A stretch of DNA of 64,000 nucleotides from assembly GCF_026210795.1 (NCBI RefSeq), contig NC_089455.1, forward strand, positions 2,418,001 through 2,482,000, read 5' to 3'. The DNA comes from Rhizophagus irregularis (lineage: Eukaryota > Glomeromycota > Glomeromycetes > Glomerales > Glomeraceae). The first letter of the stretch is position 1; each line of letters starts with the position of its first letter. Of the stretch, positions 1 through 10,897 are shown in pieces. The position numbers and the translations under genes were made by a program. Under the pieces are notes generated by a model. The model did no database searches and was not told the origin of the DNA. It saw only the letters and a program-made list of their open reading frames with translations.

Positions 1-520
1 TGTATTAAGTTTACAGCTCGTCCATTTGTAGCTTTTCTTGATGAGGCCAATGACATTATGTGTAAAACGTCTAGTACAAATGCACAGGAATCTGAGAGTG
101 CAATACGAAAATCATTGAGACATGTATTGGCTATGGTCGCCTTTACAATACATCAACATTAACCTTATATCGTGATGAACATATTCATGTAGTTGATTGA
201 TCCAAATAGTGGAGCTGAAAGCTATGCGAATAGGATATGAGTTTTTGAGGCAGGTAAACATATGGCATTTGTATCTACTGAAGCAGTGATGGCTAGAGCA
301 TTAGTAGAAAAAACACCTACTGTAAGTTGTCTAACCTGATAATTCGTCTGTTAGAGCCCGTGCATATTATGGAGATATGGATGGGATCTGAAAAGATGGC
401 TATACCATCAGACATAAATCCAAAACATTTTTTGAAAAACATCGCAACTTTTGTTAATTATGCATCATATGATCATGTAACATACAGAAACTTTATTAAA
501 GTTATTCTGATATGAGCGAT
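1..520 (+). pseudogene. Decayed origin-binding-protein-like helicase fragment
   Basis: Reading starts outside the window. Positions 1-162 read a helicase Walker B-like segment with the motif DEAN (FLDEAND, about residues 13-19), then a stop. Further pieces in shifting frames read DPNSGAE near 203 and a GKHMAFVST-type strand with MARALVEK around 253-312. After that comes a VRARAYYGDMDG segment around 350-382, again broken by stops. I recognise this order as the superfamily 2 helicase related to replication-origin-binding proteins (Herpes_ori_bp-like) that is multi-copy in Rhizophagus. Several stops and at least two frameshifts mean it is not functional. The family call is from memory of conserved motifs, not from a search. 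Confidence 0.6.
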
Positions 521-644
521 TTAGGCAATTTCATATGAGAACAGAACTGAGATATCTTATACTAAATACATTTCATATATTATACTAAAAATTAACATGA
601 TAAAATAATACAAATTAAGATTACAAATAGAAATCGAGAACACA

Positions 645-1340
645 TTATTTGCGATCATTTCGATTAATATGATGGATACTTCGGATTTTTGCAACCGCTT
701 TTTCGAGATACATCTTGTTGGCACATGGAACATGGTTTTCGGATTTCTCGTTCAAGCAGTGCATACCAACACACAGTTTCCCCATGGGTAGTTGCAGCCT
801 TTGATTGTGGTAATATTCGAGTTTAACATTGGTATATTTATTGCCCTCGACAAATAAAGCTATTGAAGCTTGGTACCTGAACAGCATTTTACTAGTAATT
901 GTGGTTGTTTTCCTTCCACTACGAACCGACGCCCCAAACATAAACTTCACAATCTTCTCTTCCCGTTGATATCGTTATATTTACTGCTGCCAGACTTTTT
1001 TTATTCGTGTCCATCATATCATCATTCTTGAGAGATATTTTTTTTGGTCTTGAAAGCCCATTCCCTTAAATGATTCCATCCTCATAATGTATATTGTCCA
1101 TAGGAGTGCGTTCGTGTCCATCATATCATCATTCTTGAGAGATATTTTTTTTGGTCTTGAAAGCCCATTCCCTTAAATGATTCCATCCTCATAATGTATA
1201 TTGTCCATAGGAGTGCGGCCGCATCCCATACAGAATTAGTCGACAGAATGATGGTTCTATTAATTTTCCTCCAGTGCCAAAGGGAATAAACGGAATCCTG
1301 ACCTGGGCTTTGGTTCCTAAATGAAAATTTTTTCATTAGC
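645..1340 (-). pseudogene. Degenerate hypothetical gene (minus strand)
   Basis: Two open stretches on the minus strand (1336 to 1121 and 950 to 645) appear to belong to one broken gene. The downstream part encodes 101 residues with four cysteines (CVGMHC, HVPC) and a basic start. The upstream part covers a 107-bp exact tandem duplication, which adds length and breaks the frame. I do not recognise a domain. Composition is less AT-rich than the flanks, as expected for former coding sequence. It could be a short intact gene of 101 codons starting at 950, but the in-frame remnants upstream favour a truncated gene. Confidence 0.4.
1004..1217. repeat. Exact 107-bp tandem duplication
   Basis: Positions 1004-1110 and 1111-1217 are identical over all 107 bases, starting with TTCGTGTCCATCATATC and ending CATAGGAGTGCG. 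There is no spacer. The perfect identity in an otherwise decayed region points to a recent event or an assembly artefact. Confidence 0.95.
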
Positions 1341-2453
1341 CATATCTATCACTTCGAAATATTGCAAATAATAAATAAATTCAATTCAATTTTATTTTAT
1401 TACTATAATAATGTATTACTGGGAATATATGATTATATTCGGGTTATTTTCAAAACATACCTGAAGGGTTTTATTTAATCAATTTTTTGGTCCATTTTTC
1501 ATTATTAAGGTTTTCTAATCAAGGACCAAGCAAAAAAAATTGAAATTAGCAGTAGTACTTTACAAAAGGGACAAAAGGGACAAAAGTGGTATATCTGGGG
1601 GGATCATATTCTTTATTGTTTTCATAATCCCTTTATTGCAAATTCGGCCGCAGTGTTAATCAATGGATCAATACAAATTAAAATATTATTTAATCATACT
1701 AATTTGTTGATATTAATGATTTGACTGATCGATCTAACGTATTACATCTAACAACTGTTTTTTGACAAGTAAAAATATTAAGTGGTAGTAAAAAAAGTAA
1801 AATAAATTAATCAGTTTGCATGATCTTAACAGTCAAATAGCTTTTATTATATTAATAGATCCTCTAAAAATAACGACTGCGGTTATACAAAATCACATGA
1901 TACAGTGGCGTAGTCATATCACATTCATTATTTATACTTTATAGTGTTTAAAACAACCAAAACAACCTATAGTCTGAAAAAAATCGCGAAGTTGTGTTTT
2001 AGCACGTGATTTTGATTTATTCAACGCAAAATTATAAATTGCTATTGGCGCAGTAATCAAAGCATTAGTAAAATAAATTCGGTATTTCCCTTAAAATCAT
2101 TTTTTTTCCCAAGTAATTACGTATTTATAACTATATCATTACGTATTTCATCATAAAAGCCAACAAACCACAAATCAAGAGTATATAAAATTAAAATAAT
2201 AAGAGTTACTGCGCAAGAATCATAATCTAAGGAGTAATTTGATTACAGTATTAATAGTATTAATCATTGTTTCGCTATTTAAAAATTATAATAAAAAAGA
2301 ACCTCTTTTTTTTTAATCATAATCTAATGAGTAATTTTATTACAGTATTAGTCATATTTTACGTACCTTGTAAATTACTCTACCATTCTAACTTTTAACA
2401 TTCTTCAGAAAGAAACTCGTATTATCTTTAACTTTAAAAACTCTAAATTCATT
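1341..2453. other. AT-rich intergenic stretch
   Basis: No open frame of note. It holds a short direct repeat GGGACAAAA at about 1569-1586, a CACGTGA E-box-like site near 2004, and two similar T-tract segments (near 2226 and 2317), each with an ATCATAATCTAA(G/T)GAGTAATTT core. These sit in the presumed promoter of the gene starting at 2454. Confidence 0.5.
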
Positions 2454-3418
2454 ATGGAACCGATAGGATCTAAGCCACCACAATTAGGTATGGCTTTCAT
2501 CGAAGCTAAATGGACGTTTCATCGTCTTGATGCAATAAATGCAAGGCCTAAAATGGGTGTTGACTATTATGTTGATAACGAAAATTTTCTAAAATATTTT
2601 AAATTTGATGAAATTAACCCAAATGGAATTTCATGTTTTGTGCCCTTGGGTAACCCACCTCATAATAATCCAATCAGTAAAAGAAAGGACTGCTTTGTCA
2701 TTCCAAAAGGCACATATCTTCCAAATGGATTAATTCTAGTCTTTACAAATTTTATGAAACTTCGGTTTCCATCTGGCATTCAGGATGCCTGGCATTTTGT
2801 CATCGCTCCTACAGAACGTATGACATTAACAAGTTATACAGACGCCATAAGAAACATCGATTGGGAGCTTTGTGAAATCAAGGCTAACGGTGAACTAAAA
2901 AAATTAATCCACGAAGATGACGATTTAAGAGGCGTGAAAGATTTTCGTATAAATATGTTATATTGGCTCATAGAAATTTGGTATACGCAGACAGATGATG
3001 AGATAGATCGTCTCCTTGCTAATGATATCCATACGTGGATATCAATTAAAAAACCAAATTTTAATGATTTAATTAACGACAAACAACGTGCTCGCACCGC
3101 ATTTTCTGCAATGGCTCGATTGGATGCGGATGAGTCAGTAACACTAGAAACGTACAAATATACCATTTTAGGTGATCTCGAAGATTTATTTGGATGGAAA
3201 GAATCTAGTTTTATTGATCCTAAGGTTGAAGATTATCATCCGGTAAGAAATTTTATTTATTTATTTATTTTTTTTAAAAAAATAAAAGTTAATTTTTTTG
3301 GGAGACTAATTTTATGGTTATTTCTTATTATTTTAATGGAAAAAGTCATTACGTACTGAATCGCGGTGATTATTATAACTTACCATCATCGATTGATCTA
3401 TATCCGAATATAATATGA
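2454..3418 (+). CDS. Two-exon protein, possibly Tse2-like ADP-ribosyltransferase fold
   Basis: Exon 1 is 2454-3242 and exon 2 is 3305-3418, with a 62-bp GT-AG intron at a phase-0 boundary. The product is 300 residues; reading through the intron would give a spurious T-rich tail. The second exon reads cleanly (NRGDYYNLPSSIDLYPNII, then stop), which supports the splice. Residues about 50-130 carry NPNGISCFVPLGNP, then IPKGTYLPNGLILVF and AWHFVIAPTERMTL. This resembles, by eye, the PNG / P-GT-LPDGL-L / H--I-P---M-L pattern of the fungal Tse2-type ADP-ribosyltransferase domain. That assignment is tentative; no catalytic residue was verified and a function in toxicity is not implied. No signal peptide or membrane segment is visible. 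It may be an uncharacterised Glomeromycotina family. Confidence 0.75.
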
Positions 3419-3905
3419 TAGTAGCGTGACTGACGGACATGGACAACTGGCTTCTTTACAAAATATAAAAAAGTAATGAAAACATTTAAAATTTAAAATT
3501 ATGTGTATATAGCATACTCGCAAATATAAATTTAGCTGTTAGCTTTATTTTTTAGCATTACATAAATCAGATTTTTTCAAAAAGTTGTAATAATAAAGAG
3601 ATAAAGAAGTAAGTGAGAATAGAATTAGCTATAGAAAAAGAGTTTGCAAATGTTTTACTAATTGGTAATGTAGATAATAAAAAAAAATCATTAATTGTCA
3701 GTACATTCTAATAGCTAATGTTTCGCAACGCATTGTAGAATTTTATGTTGATGAAATTACTGATACATAATTTCAAATATTCCCATCGAACTTCGTCTCT
3801 AAAAATACCATCACTTAATCTTTATTTTTTTTCCCAGAATTTTTGAAAGGCAAGAACGGATTCCCATAGTATTGCGAAAATTAAAAAATCACATGATCTT
3901 AATAT
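3419..3905. other. Intergenic, nothing recognised
   Basis: AT-rich, with many stops in all frames. A few TCACATGAT-like motifs are present (for example near 3890). No gene is supported. Confidence 0.5.
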
Positions 3906-4068
3906 GTTGTAATCGGGCGTCCTTATCTTACGAGGGGGTGTACAATCTTAACGTACACCTGGCGGCCCGAGTTTAGGAGTTATGCACGTGCACGTGCATT
4001 AATTCCGGCCAGTTCCGTACGTTAATATCGTACGCCCCCAGTGTACGTTAAGGAACCCCGTTGTAATC
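3906..4068. mobile_element. 145-bp foldback MITE with 9-bp target duplication (Mutator-like)
   Basis: The 9-bp sequence GTTGTAATC occurs at 3906-3914 and 4060-4068 and brackets a 145-bp unit (3915-4059). The unit begins GGGCGTCCTTA and ends TAAGGAACCCC. The two ends are inverted copies: after a one-base offset, a core of GGGGG(T/C)GTAC(A/G)AT(C/A)TTAACGTAC aligns, so the arms match at roughly 80% over more than 40 bp. The arms continue to a perfect 18-bp palindrome made of GCACGTGCACGTGC flanked by AT at both ends (3982-3999). GC content is far above the flanks. A 9-bp duplication is the hallmark of Mutator-like elements. No transposase is present, so this would be non-autonomous. Confidence 0.85.
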
Positions 4069-4119
4069 ACGTCTTACTGCGCATTGTATGTAAGCCACCC
4101 ACGTGATTTGAAAAAATTG

Positions 4120-4700
4120 CAATCCGCCTGATAATTCTAGGCGGTTACCGGAGAGATAATAGGACTCATCATTGCTGAGACTTTCCTTTCGTATCTTCAG
4201 TCACAATAATAATAACCTCTACCTTTGTAATAATCCCCTTCATCATACCATATTTCACCCTCTTCGATTTGGGATTCACCCAAAGAATTAGAGACATGGT
4301 TGAGACGCTTACGGCAGGCGCAGTTGCATCACTACCGAAGTCACGTGAGTGCGTGAATTTCATGCAAAAAAAAAATGTATCGATTTGCATGGTAAACTTT
4401 GAGAGTTTATCTGCGTTATAAGATTTGATTCGCATAATCTTATCTTCTCCAATTTCGTTAAATAACATATATATAGGCTTAGTTAGCTGGGTTTTTTTGC
4501 GCAATTCTACACAAGAGACTCCTGAAAGATACTGTAGCATTTCATCATAAATCTGCCCCTCGCAAGTTCATAGGCTTTTTTTTGTCCATTCTTTAAAATT
4601 CCAGGTAAAATCTCACTCTGTCTTTTTTCAAAATACTTCTTGTTTGGCTCGTATAGTCTTAATTTCAGCAAATTTCGTTTTTTCATATAGATAGGCTAAT
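4120..4700 (-). pseudogene. Decayed copy of a multi-copy coiled-coil/C-terminal family
   Basis: The minus strand reads LRKKTQLTKPIYMLFNEIG and IKSYNADKLSKFT, then frameshifts into a tail reading RGYYYCDRRYERKVS followed by MMSPIIS. The same order occurs at 31963-32673 (IKHIKSY, SKFINKKIQRV, RGYYYRDRKYKRKSSPMMSPII), and the DNA shares the string ATAATAGGACTCATCATTG. A 123-codon open frame (4540 to 4169) survives but ends in the wrong frame. An A-run near 4366-4374 is a likely frameshift site. I recall this as an abundant Rhizophagus-specific family of unknown function. Confidence 0.6.
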
Positions 4701-4966
4701 ATTAGAATTTAAAATTAAATTAAAATTAATATATAAGTTATTACAATTATTACAATACATGATATTTTTTTAATAAAATATAAAAATAAATTATTATATC
4801 TGATATATGACTTTACTACTTATATATAATGGTTCTGTAATTTAATATAATCCATAATTTGTATATTTAAAGTGTTTTTTTATTTAAAATTAAAAAAATA
4901 TACAATTAAAATATTTACTAAAATTATAAAATCAAAAAAAAAATAATAATATAGTAGTAAAACCTC

Positions 4967-6258
4967 TTAGAATTCATTAATATTACTAATAGTTTCCATA
5001 ATTGGTTGATAATACTTTGCATTACCATCAGATAGTCTACCAATTTCAAATATATTCCAATTACCTTTTTCATCTTTCTCATTTCTTTCAACTACACACA
5101 TTATAACTGCTTGTGAATCAGCAGCAGATTGAATAGTGTAAGAACATAATTGTACATCAGGATCTGAAGGATCATACATTTTAAATGAAGGATTTGGAAA
5201 ACATCCAATATTTGGTGAATTATATGCACTTAAAATAAAATATAATCTTGTTATTTCACTTGGCATCAATGCTAAATTTGCCGTAATACAATGATGTCCT
5301 ATATATAAGAAAAAAAAATTAATCATATAAACCTCTAATAAAGCTCAAATCGCATATTTATTTATTACCTCTTTTATTGACATGGTCCATAATATCACCG
5401 GAATGTGAAACATTAGGAACATCATTAAAATTCTTTTTAGACCAATCAAAAGTACGGTAAAGTTGATTTCCTGCATAAAGCATACAAGTACCATCTAAAA
5501 AATCTCTTCCGGTTGACGGATATCCCCAGAATAAATCAAAAGTTAATGCATTAATAGATAATTCTTTTGAAATAGAATATAATAAAACCATAAGTTGGAT
5601 ATGACTTTCAGGAACTATTGAATATTCAGATAATTTGTTTTTAGTTCCTTCATCTGAAAAAGTCTAAAATTGAGAAATGTTAGTTATTGACTAAAAAAAA
5701 AATAATAAAATCTTGGAGTATTTGTCAATATAACTAATGACTTACTTGTAATTCAACGCCCTTATAGCTTAATTTTTGTTTATTAAATCTAACTTTAGTT
5801 TGTTTTTCTATAGCTTCTTTTAAATCCGCAACAGTATTAAGATCTTCCAATTTAAAATTTAATTTTGTACCATTCAATAAAATCACATAAATATTTCCTT
5901 TTGCAGTATTGATTTCACCATTTTGATTCAGATTATTTTTATTTTTCGTAAGATTAATTCGAAATAATGCTTTTTCCCATGCTAAATTTAAATCTTTAAC
6001 TTCTTGTTTTGAAATAATTACTTCACATTCAGGACATTTTTGCGGAGTTTGATCTGCTTTTTGAACATCAAAGTAATTTATTAAACACTTTGCGAATGAA
6101 AAAAAAATACGTGAGTATACTGAATGATTTTACTAAACAAAAAACTAATTGAAATTTACCTTTAGACAAAAACTAGGAATGTGAGAGCACTTCCTTCCAA
6201 TAATATCGGCTGGAAATTCTTTAGATAATTTATCAATCTGGCAATTTGTGCACTTCAT
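4967..6258 (-). CDS. RING-like / ubiquitin-like / TerD fusion protein (copy A)
   Basis: Four exons on the minus strand: 6258-6160, 6087-5746, 5663-5369 and 5298-4967 (introns 72, 82 and 70 bp, all GT-AG), giving 355 residues. Residues 3-54 have zinc-ligand spacing C3-x2-C6, C24-x-H26-x4-C31-x2-C34, C51-x2-C54, a RING-like cross-brace with a slightly long H-C gap. Residues about 99-175 form a ubiquitin-like fold (IYVILLNGTKLNFKLED, TVADLKEAI, KQKLSYKGVEL, HIQLMVLL) without a terminal di-glycine. Residues about 176-355 match TerD: LTFDLFWGY, VSHSGDIMD, a calcium-site-like HSGD, then YFILSAYNSPN and SYTIQSAADSQAVIM. TerD proteins belong to the tellurite/stress Ter system. A ubiquitin-ligase role is inferred from the RING and Ubl parts. 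It is divergent with the gene at 6801 across 542 bp. Confidence 0.9.
5518..5624. repeat. 107-bp block identical to copy B (13108-13214)
   Basis: Over 107 bases inside exon 3, copies A and B are identical, including silent positions, while flanking exon sequence differs at many sites. This is the block covering the end of the Ubl domain and start of TerD. Confidence 0.9.
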
Positions 6259-6800
6259 GACTTTATGAATTATTTTCTTAGTATTTGATCTTATATTTAT
6301 AAATTATAATCGCGGAAAAGAAATCCGAATATTTCCACAAGTTCGGAAATGTGTGAAATAACAATTAAAGCTCGATCGACCTCAATGTTACAGAAGTGGT
6401 AATTTAACAATGTCATTTTTGATAGAACTTTCTATTTAAGGTTCTATTATACGCAGCATCAGTTGTATCATATTAATGCATAACGGATTCAATTGGCCGA
6501 TTATATAATAAATGATTAAACAAACCAGTTAGCCAATAACCTACCCTTTGTGAGTCAGACGGTTGGCATCTGACATATCACGTGAGTAACGTGATATAGT
6601 CAGCGATTTCCCCATATTTTGGGAACTAAAAAAAAATGACAAATAACATGTGATTGTCGGTTTAAATTATCGTCTTACGTGTCACAAAAAAAACGCTTAA
6701 ATTTTAGAATTTTAGATGCGCGTCGGCTTTATTCTCGAGTTTCTGGCCTTTTATTTATTCTCATTTAATTATTATTTAATGCTATTTGTATAATCATAAT
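6259..6800. promoter_or_regulatory. Divergent promoter with TCACGTGA site
   Basis: This 542-bp gap separates the start codons of the RING-Ubl-TerD copy A (leftwards) and the FERRY3-like gene (rightwards). It contains a perfect TCACGTGA palindrome at 6578-6585, followed by a second half-like GTAACGTGATA. CACGTG is the core of basic helix-loop-helix (Cbf1/USF-type) sites. Shared regulation is inferred. Confidence 0.5.
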
Positions 6801-9800
6801 ATGCCACCAGCTAAAGTATTAAAAGATCTTTCAGTTAATCTTTATTTTACTCTTCCTCCAAATAATACGCAAACAAGGTTTACAATTCAAATTAAAAAAG
6901 ACCAATTATTGATTGATGTAGTTAGACATTTTATGAACACAGACAATATTCCATGTTATTTGGAGAACTCCGTTCTTTCGACTATTGAATCATTAATGAA
7001 CGAAAGTTGGCGTAGAGATATGGAAAGAGATTCAAAAAGTATCCAATACGACTTTTACTTCTTTGTTAAATTAATTTATTCTTATTTGTGATTGATTTTA
7101 ACTTATTTAGTTCAAGATGGATCAGATGCAACAAATATTCGCGAGAATCTTATAGCTAAATATAAGAAGTACACAACGAAATATAATGATTCTCCTTCAG
7201 AGGTTTTTAATCTCTTTTTTTGAAAAAAAATAAAAATAAAAATAAAAAATATATATATAGTATTTAAAATTTTTTTTATTAATCTTTTTTTAGAACATTT
7301 TCCCTAAAGCATATCATACACTTGTTCATTCTCCTGTACCATCAATATTTGACACACTTTTACAATTAGAACAAAAATATAAGCAGGCAATTAAAGACCT
7401 GGTATCTTCTGGAGAAAAGGAATTGGAAAATGTAAGGGAAAGGTAAAATTAGTATTATCTTTTTTTTAAAAAAAAATTTAGTATCTCTTTATATCTTAAT
7501 ACATTTTCTTATAATTCATTTAAGACATCAGAAAGAAATAGAAGAAATTGAACCGGGATCTATTCAAAATGATTTGATAGAAAAACATCATCAGGAGGTA
7601 AAGCCATCATTTATTTTATTCTTGGCGGATTGTAATTTAATAAAAAGAATATTCTCTCTCCCTTTTTTTTATTAGGAAGTTGAGTGTAATCGAGCTACTT
7701 TAGTAAGTGGGCTCGAAGATATTAAGAGATCACAGAGAAAAGAATATTGTGAATTTGTAACCAGACTTTATCAAGCACACCAACGATGGTTAACGGAAAA
7801 TCAATCAGCAACAGATATAAATTGGATATTCCAATTAGATGGAAAAGAAATTGTTAGTGAAGTTATAGCTGATATGAAAAAACGTCAAAAAGAATTATCA
7901 AAACAAATATTACGATTAGTCCAAAAAAGCGGAGCTCGTAGTCGTCATGGAAGTATAAGTTCTTTGTCAGAAGTTATATTACCAAATTTGATGCCACCAA
8001 CATCTCCAATGTTTTCACCTTCAGGCGAAGATAATAATAAGAAACCGGCCTATTTTAATGTGTGAACATTCAGATTTATATATACTTATGATACAAATAG
8101 AGAATAATTTTTTTTTTAATTTTCATATAATAACTTAAATTTTATTTAAACATCGAGATAGGAAGAAGATCCTCATATATTAAAAAGAATGGAAGAAATG
8201 GGGTTTGATCAAGAGAAAGCTAGGGTGGCTTTGGAAATGACAAATGGAAATATGGTGATTATAAACCATCCCATTTATTCCTCCTATAAATAATTACTGA
8301 ATCATAATAAAAATTTGAACTTTTTTAGGAACATGCAGTTAATTTTTTATTAGATCCCAAAATTAACAATCAAATAGCCAATACTTCAGCTACTCTAACT
8401 CGACGTCCTTCTATTCCTTTTGTGAGTTCACCTTTGAAAGAACAAACCGGAAGTATCGGCAAACGATCAAAATCTCAACGGAAACCCATTATGACAATTC
8501 CTATCAAACAAGAAAGGAAAAATACTTGGTCGACCTTTTTTCAGCAGAAACAACCGTTGGCTTCACCTTCATCCGTAAGAAAGATCGGTGGATGGCTTAG
8601 TAGAAAAAGCCTTGAAGGAGATGGGAACGGGTTGGAATATTTTTATATAAATTGCTCTATACCATGTTCCATTGCAATATTTGGAAAGACAATCGAGCCA
8701 ATACAAATCAATGTTGATCCATTTTTTTCGTTTCAAAAAAGCCATGGGCCAAATTTTCAATTAGATAATCCCCAACTTGTCGAATCATTTACAATTTCCC
8801 TTGGAAACCAAGTGAAATCGACCCATAATCTTCGACTTTTGGTATCTGATACGGAAGACCTGCTCAGTTCATCCAATGATGCTCGCGATATGGCATATAG
8901 AGCTCAAACTGCTGCTAATTTATATTCTCAAAATCTAACGGCAGTTGTTTTACTATTGACACCCAACGACTGGCCTAAATATAAACTAGGCGAAAGTGCT
9001 AATAAAGGTTAACAATATTTACATTTTGTATTTTTATTTATTTATTTATTTAATTTAATATCTAAATCTAAATAAAATGTTTGTATTTTTTTTTAAATAG
9101 CATTTTTTAAGAGATGTAAAGAATCTACGGATTTCCATTTTGAAGACGTAGAATCGCAGTTTGACGCTATTGAAAAAGATTTTACAACTTCAGATCATAC
9201 AGTGTATTCTGTACAAGAAGGCAAGAAAATTTAAAATATATTAATCGTTCTTTCTAGTTATATATTAATCCAATTTCTATATTTCGAAAATTACAGGAGA
9301 CTTTTTTATTACAAGGCATTCAAATTTACCATTGGTTCATATTGTGTTTCATTTAGTGATTGAATTTGAGTGTAGGTATACCTTTAATCATTTCTTTATA
9401 AAAAAGAGTATGTTATTAATTTAATTATTTATTTTATTTAGCAATTCAAAAATCAGAACTTACATATAGATCAAATGCAATTAACGGGTTGCGTAATATA
9501 TTAAAAATAATTGATAGGTTTGATATAACGAGTATTTCATTACCAATTTTATTGTTGCCATCAGATATTGATATATTTACAGCGACGGATCAAACTGATG
9601 AAAATATGCTTATAAAAAGAGGAGAATTAGTGTTGAAATGTACAAAAGGATTTATGATGAATAATGTGAGCGTACCAAAACATGTAACAGAAAAAGAACA
9701 GGAAACTAAAACCGTTACATTTTTATTGAATAAAGATGTATCCGAACAACAATTTAATAATTTTAGACAATTATTAACTGGAATTTTTAGAGCTAGTTAA
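6801..9800 (+). CDS. FERRY complex subunit 3-like protein (C12orf4 family) with UBA domain
   Basis: Ten exons: 6801-7038, 7111-7202, 7294-7442, 7525-7597, 7676-8059, 8162-8254, 8329-9007, 9101-9220, 9297-9371 and 9442-9800. All phases agree and give 753 residues. The eighth intron starts GCAAGA and is a GC-AG intron. The N-terminal CYLENSVLS block, AYHTLVHSP near residue 115, and the C-terminal GDFFITRHSNLPLVHIVFHL, GLRNILK and CTKGFMMN blocks match the metazoan C12orf4 family (old name DUF2362). In animals this is a subunit of the Rab5-binding FERRY mRNA-endosome complex. Residues about 315-354 form a typical UBA domain (MEEMGFDQEKARVAL, then EHAVNFLLD), flanked by Ser/Pro-rich stretches. 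The animal protein, from memory, is about 550 residues, so this one is longer. The role in endosomal mRNA transport is inferred. Confidence 0.9.
9221..9296 (+). other. GC-AG intron
   Basis: The donor is AAG|GCAAGA and the acceptor TTACAG|GAGAC. Only this splice joins the QEG and DFFITRHS codons in frame, so the GC donor is well supported. GC donors usually keep a strong remaining consensus, as here. Confidence 0.8.
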
Positions 9801-10897
9801 TAATGTATATTATAATATCGGGTAAATTTTGAGAATAGAATAAATTATTTAAAGGGAGAATTAAAAAAAACATTAAGATAATATATTTATGTATAGATAT
9901 TAAATAAATTTTTTAATTAAGTAATGAATGAGAATACCAGTTCAAATCAGTTGACTCCATATTATAATATGTTTATTGAATATTTAATAAGGCTTTTATT
10001 ATCCTTTCTATAGCCCATATAGCCTCAAATAAAGTTATGATTCATTTACCAATTATCAGCTGATAATGCATCATTTATATATATATATTTATCAATTTTA
10101 TAATAATTTTTTCTCATTGGAACATTATTTGTAATGAATTTGATAATTCTAATACTAATGATAAGCTTAGACTTCATAATTTTAATTTAATACTAACAAA
10201 TGACTTGAATTCAATGAAATTTTTCTTCTATTTACACCCATATTATATTTTATACCTAAAATTTTTCTTTTTTTAAATTAATCTTAATTTCTAATCCATA
10301 TTCTTTCTAAATATATGCAAATATAATTGTGAAATTTTTTCATATAGACAAATAATTCAATTCAAAAAAATAACTTTTAACAACTGCTATTAAAAAATTA
10401 ATAAATTATATATAATTTTTTGTTTTTTATAATAATTTATTTGTAAGATTATAAAAAATTTTTATTTAAATCTATTTACTATAAATTTTAAATATAGAAA
10501 ATAATCAATATATAAGTTTAAAAGAATTTAAAAAGGATATTTATTTAATATTAACTATTTTATACCTTTTTTATTTATTATATAATACCAATTTGATTTA
10601 TATAGATTAAATATTTTATCATACAAATATAATTTCAATTAATATTGTAATAATTTTAACTTAAAATTTAATGTATAATATTAATATTTATATAATTTCT
10701 AATATATATAAATGAAATTTAAAATTGTGAATCATTATAAATAGGATATATAAAATAAGAATCCTAACTTGCTTTATAATGTGTATTCTAATTAGTATTA
10801 TTTTGGTAAATTATTTAAAATAATAAAGATTGAGCTTAAATAATTAAAATAATTCTAAAATTATAACAAATAAAAATTTATAGCAATAATCCTATTA
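9801..10897. other. AT-rich intergenic stretch
   Basis: No open frame is supported. Sequence is close to pure A and T in long runs. The 3' end of the FERRY3-like transcript probably lies within the first 200 bp. Confidence 0.5.

Noticed and set aside
2834-3166. 110-codon open frame on the minus strand
   Set aside because: It lies wholly inside exon 1 of the plus-strand gene at 2454-3418, which has clear splice and protein structure; it is a shadow frame.
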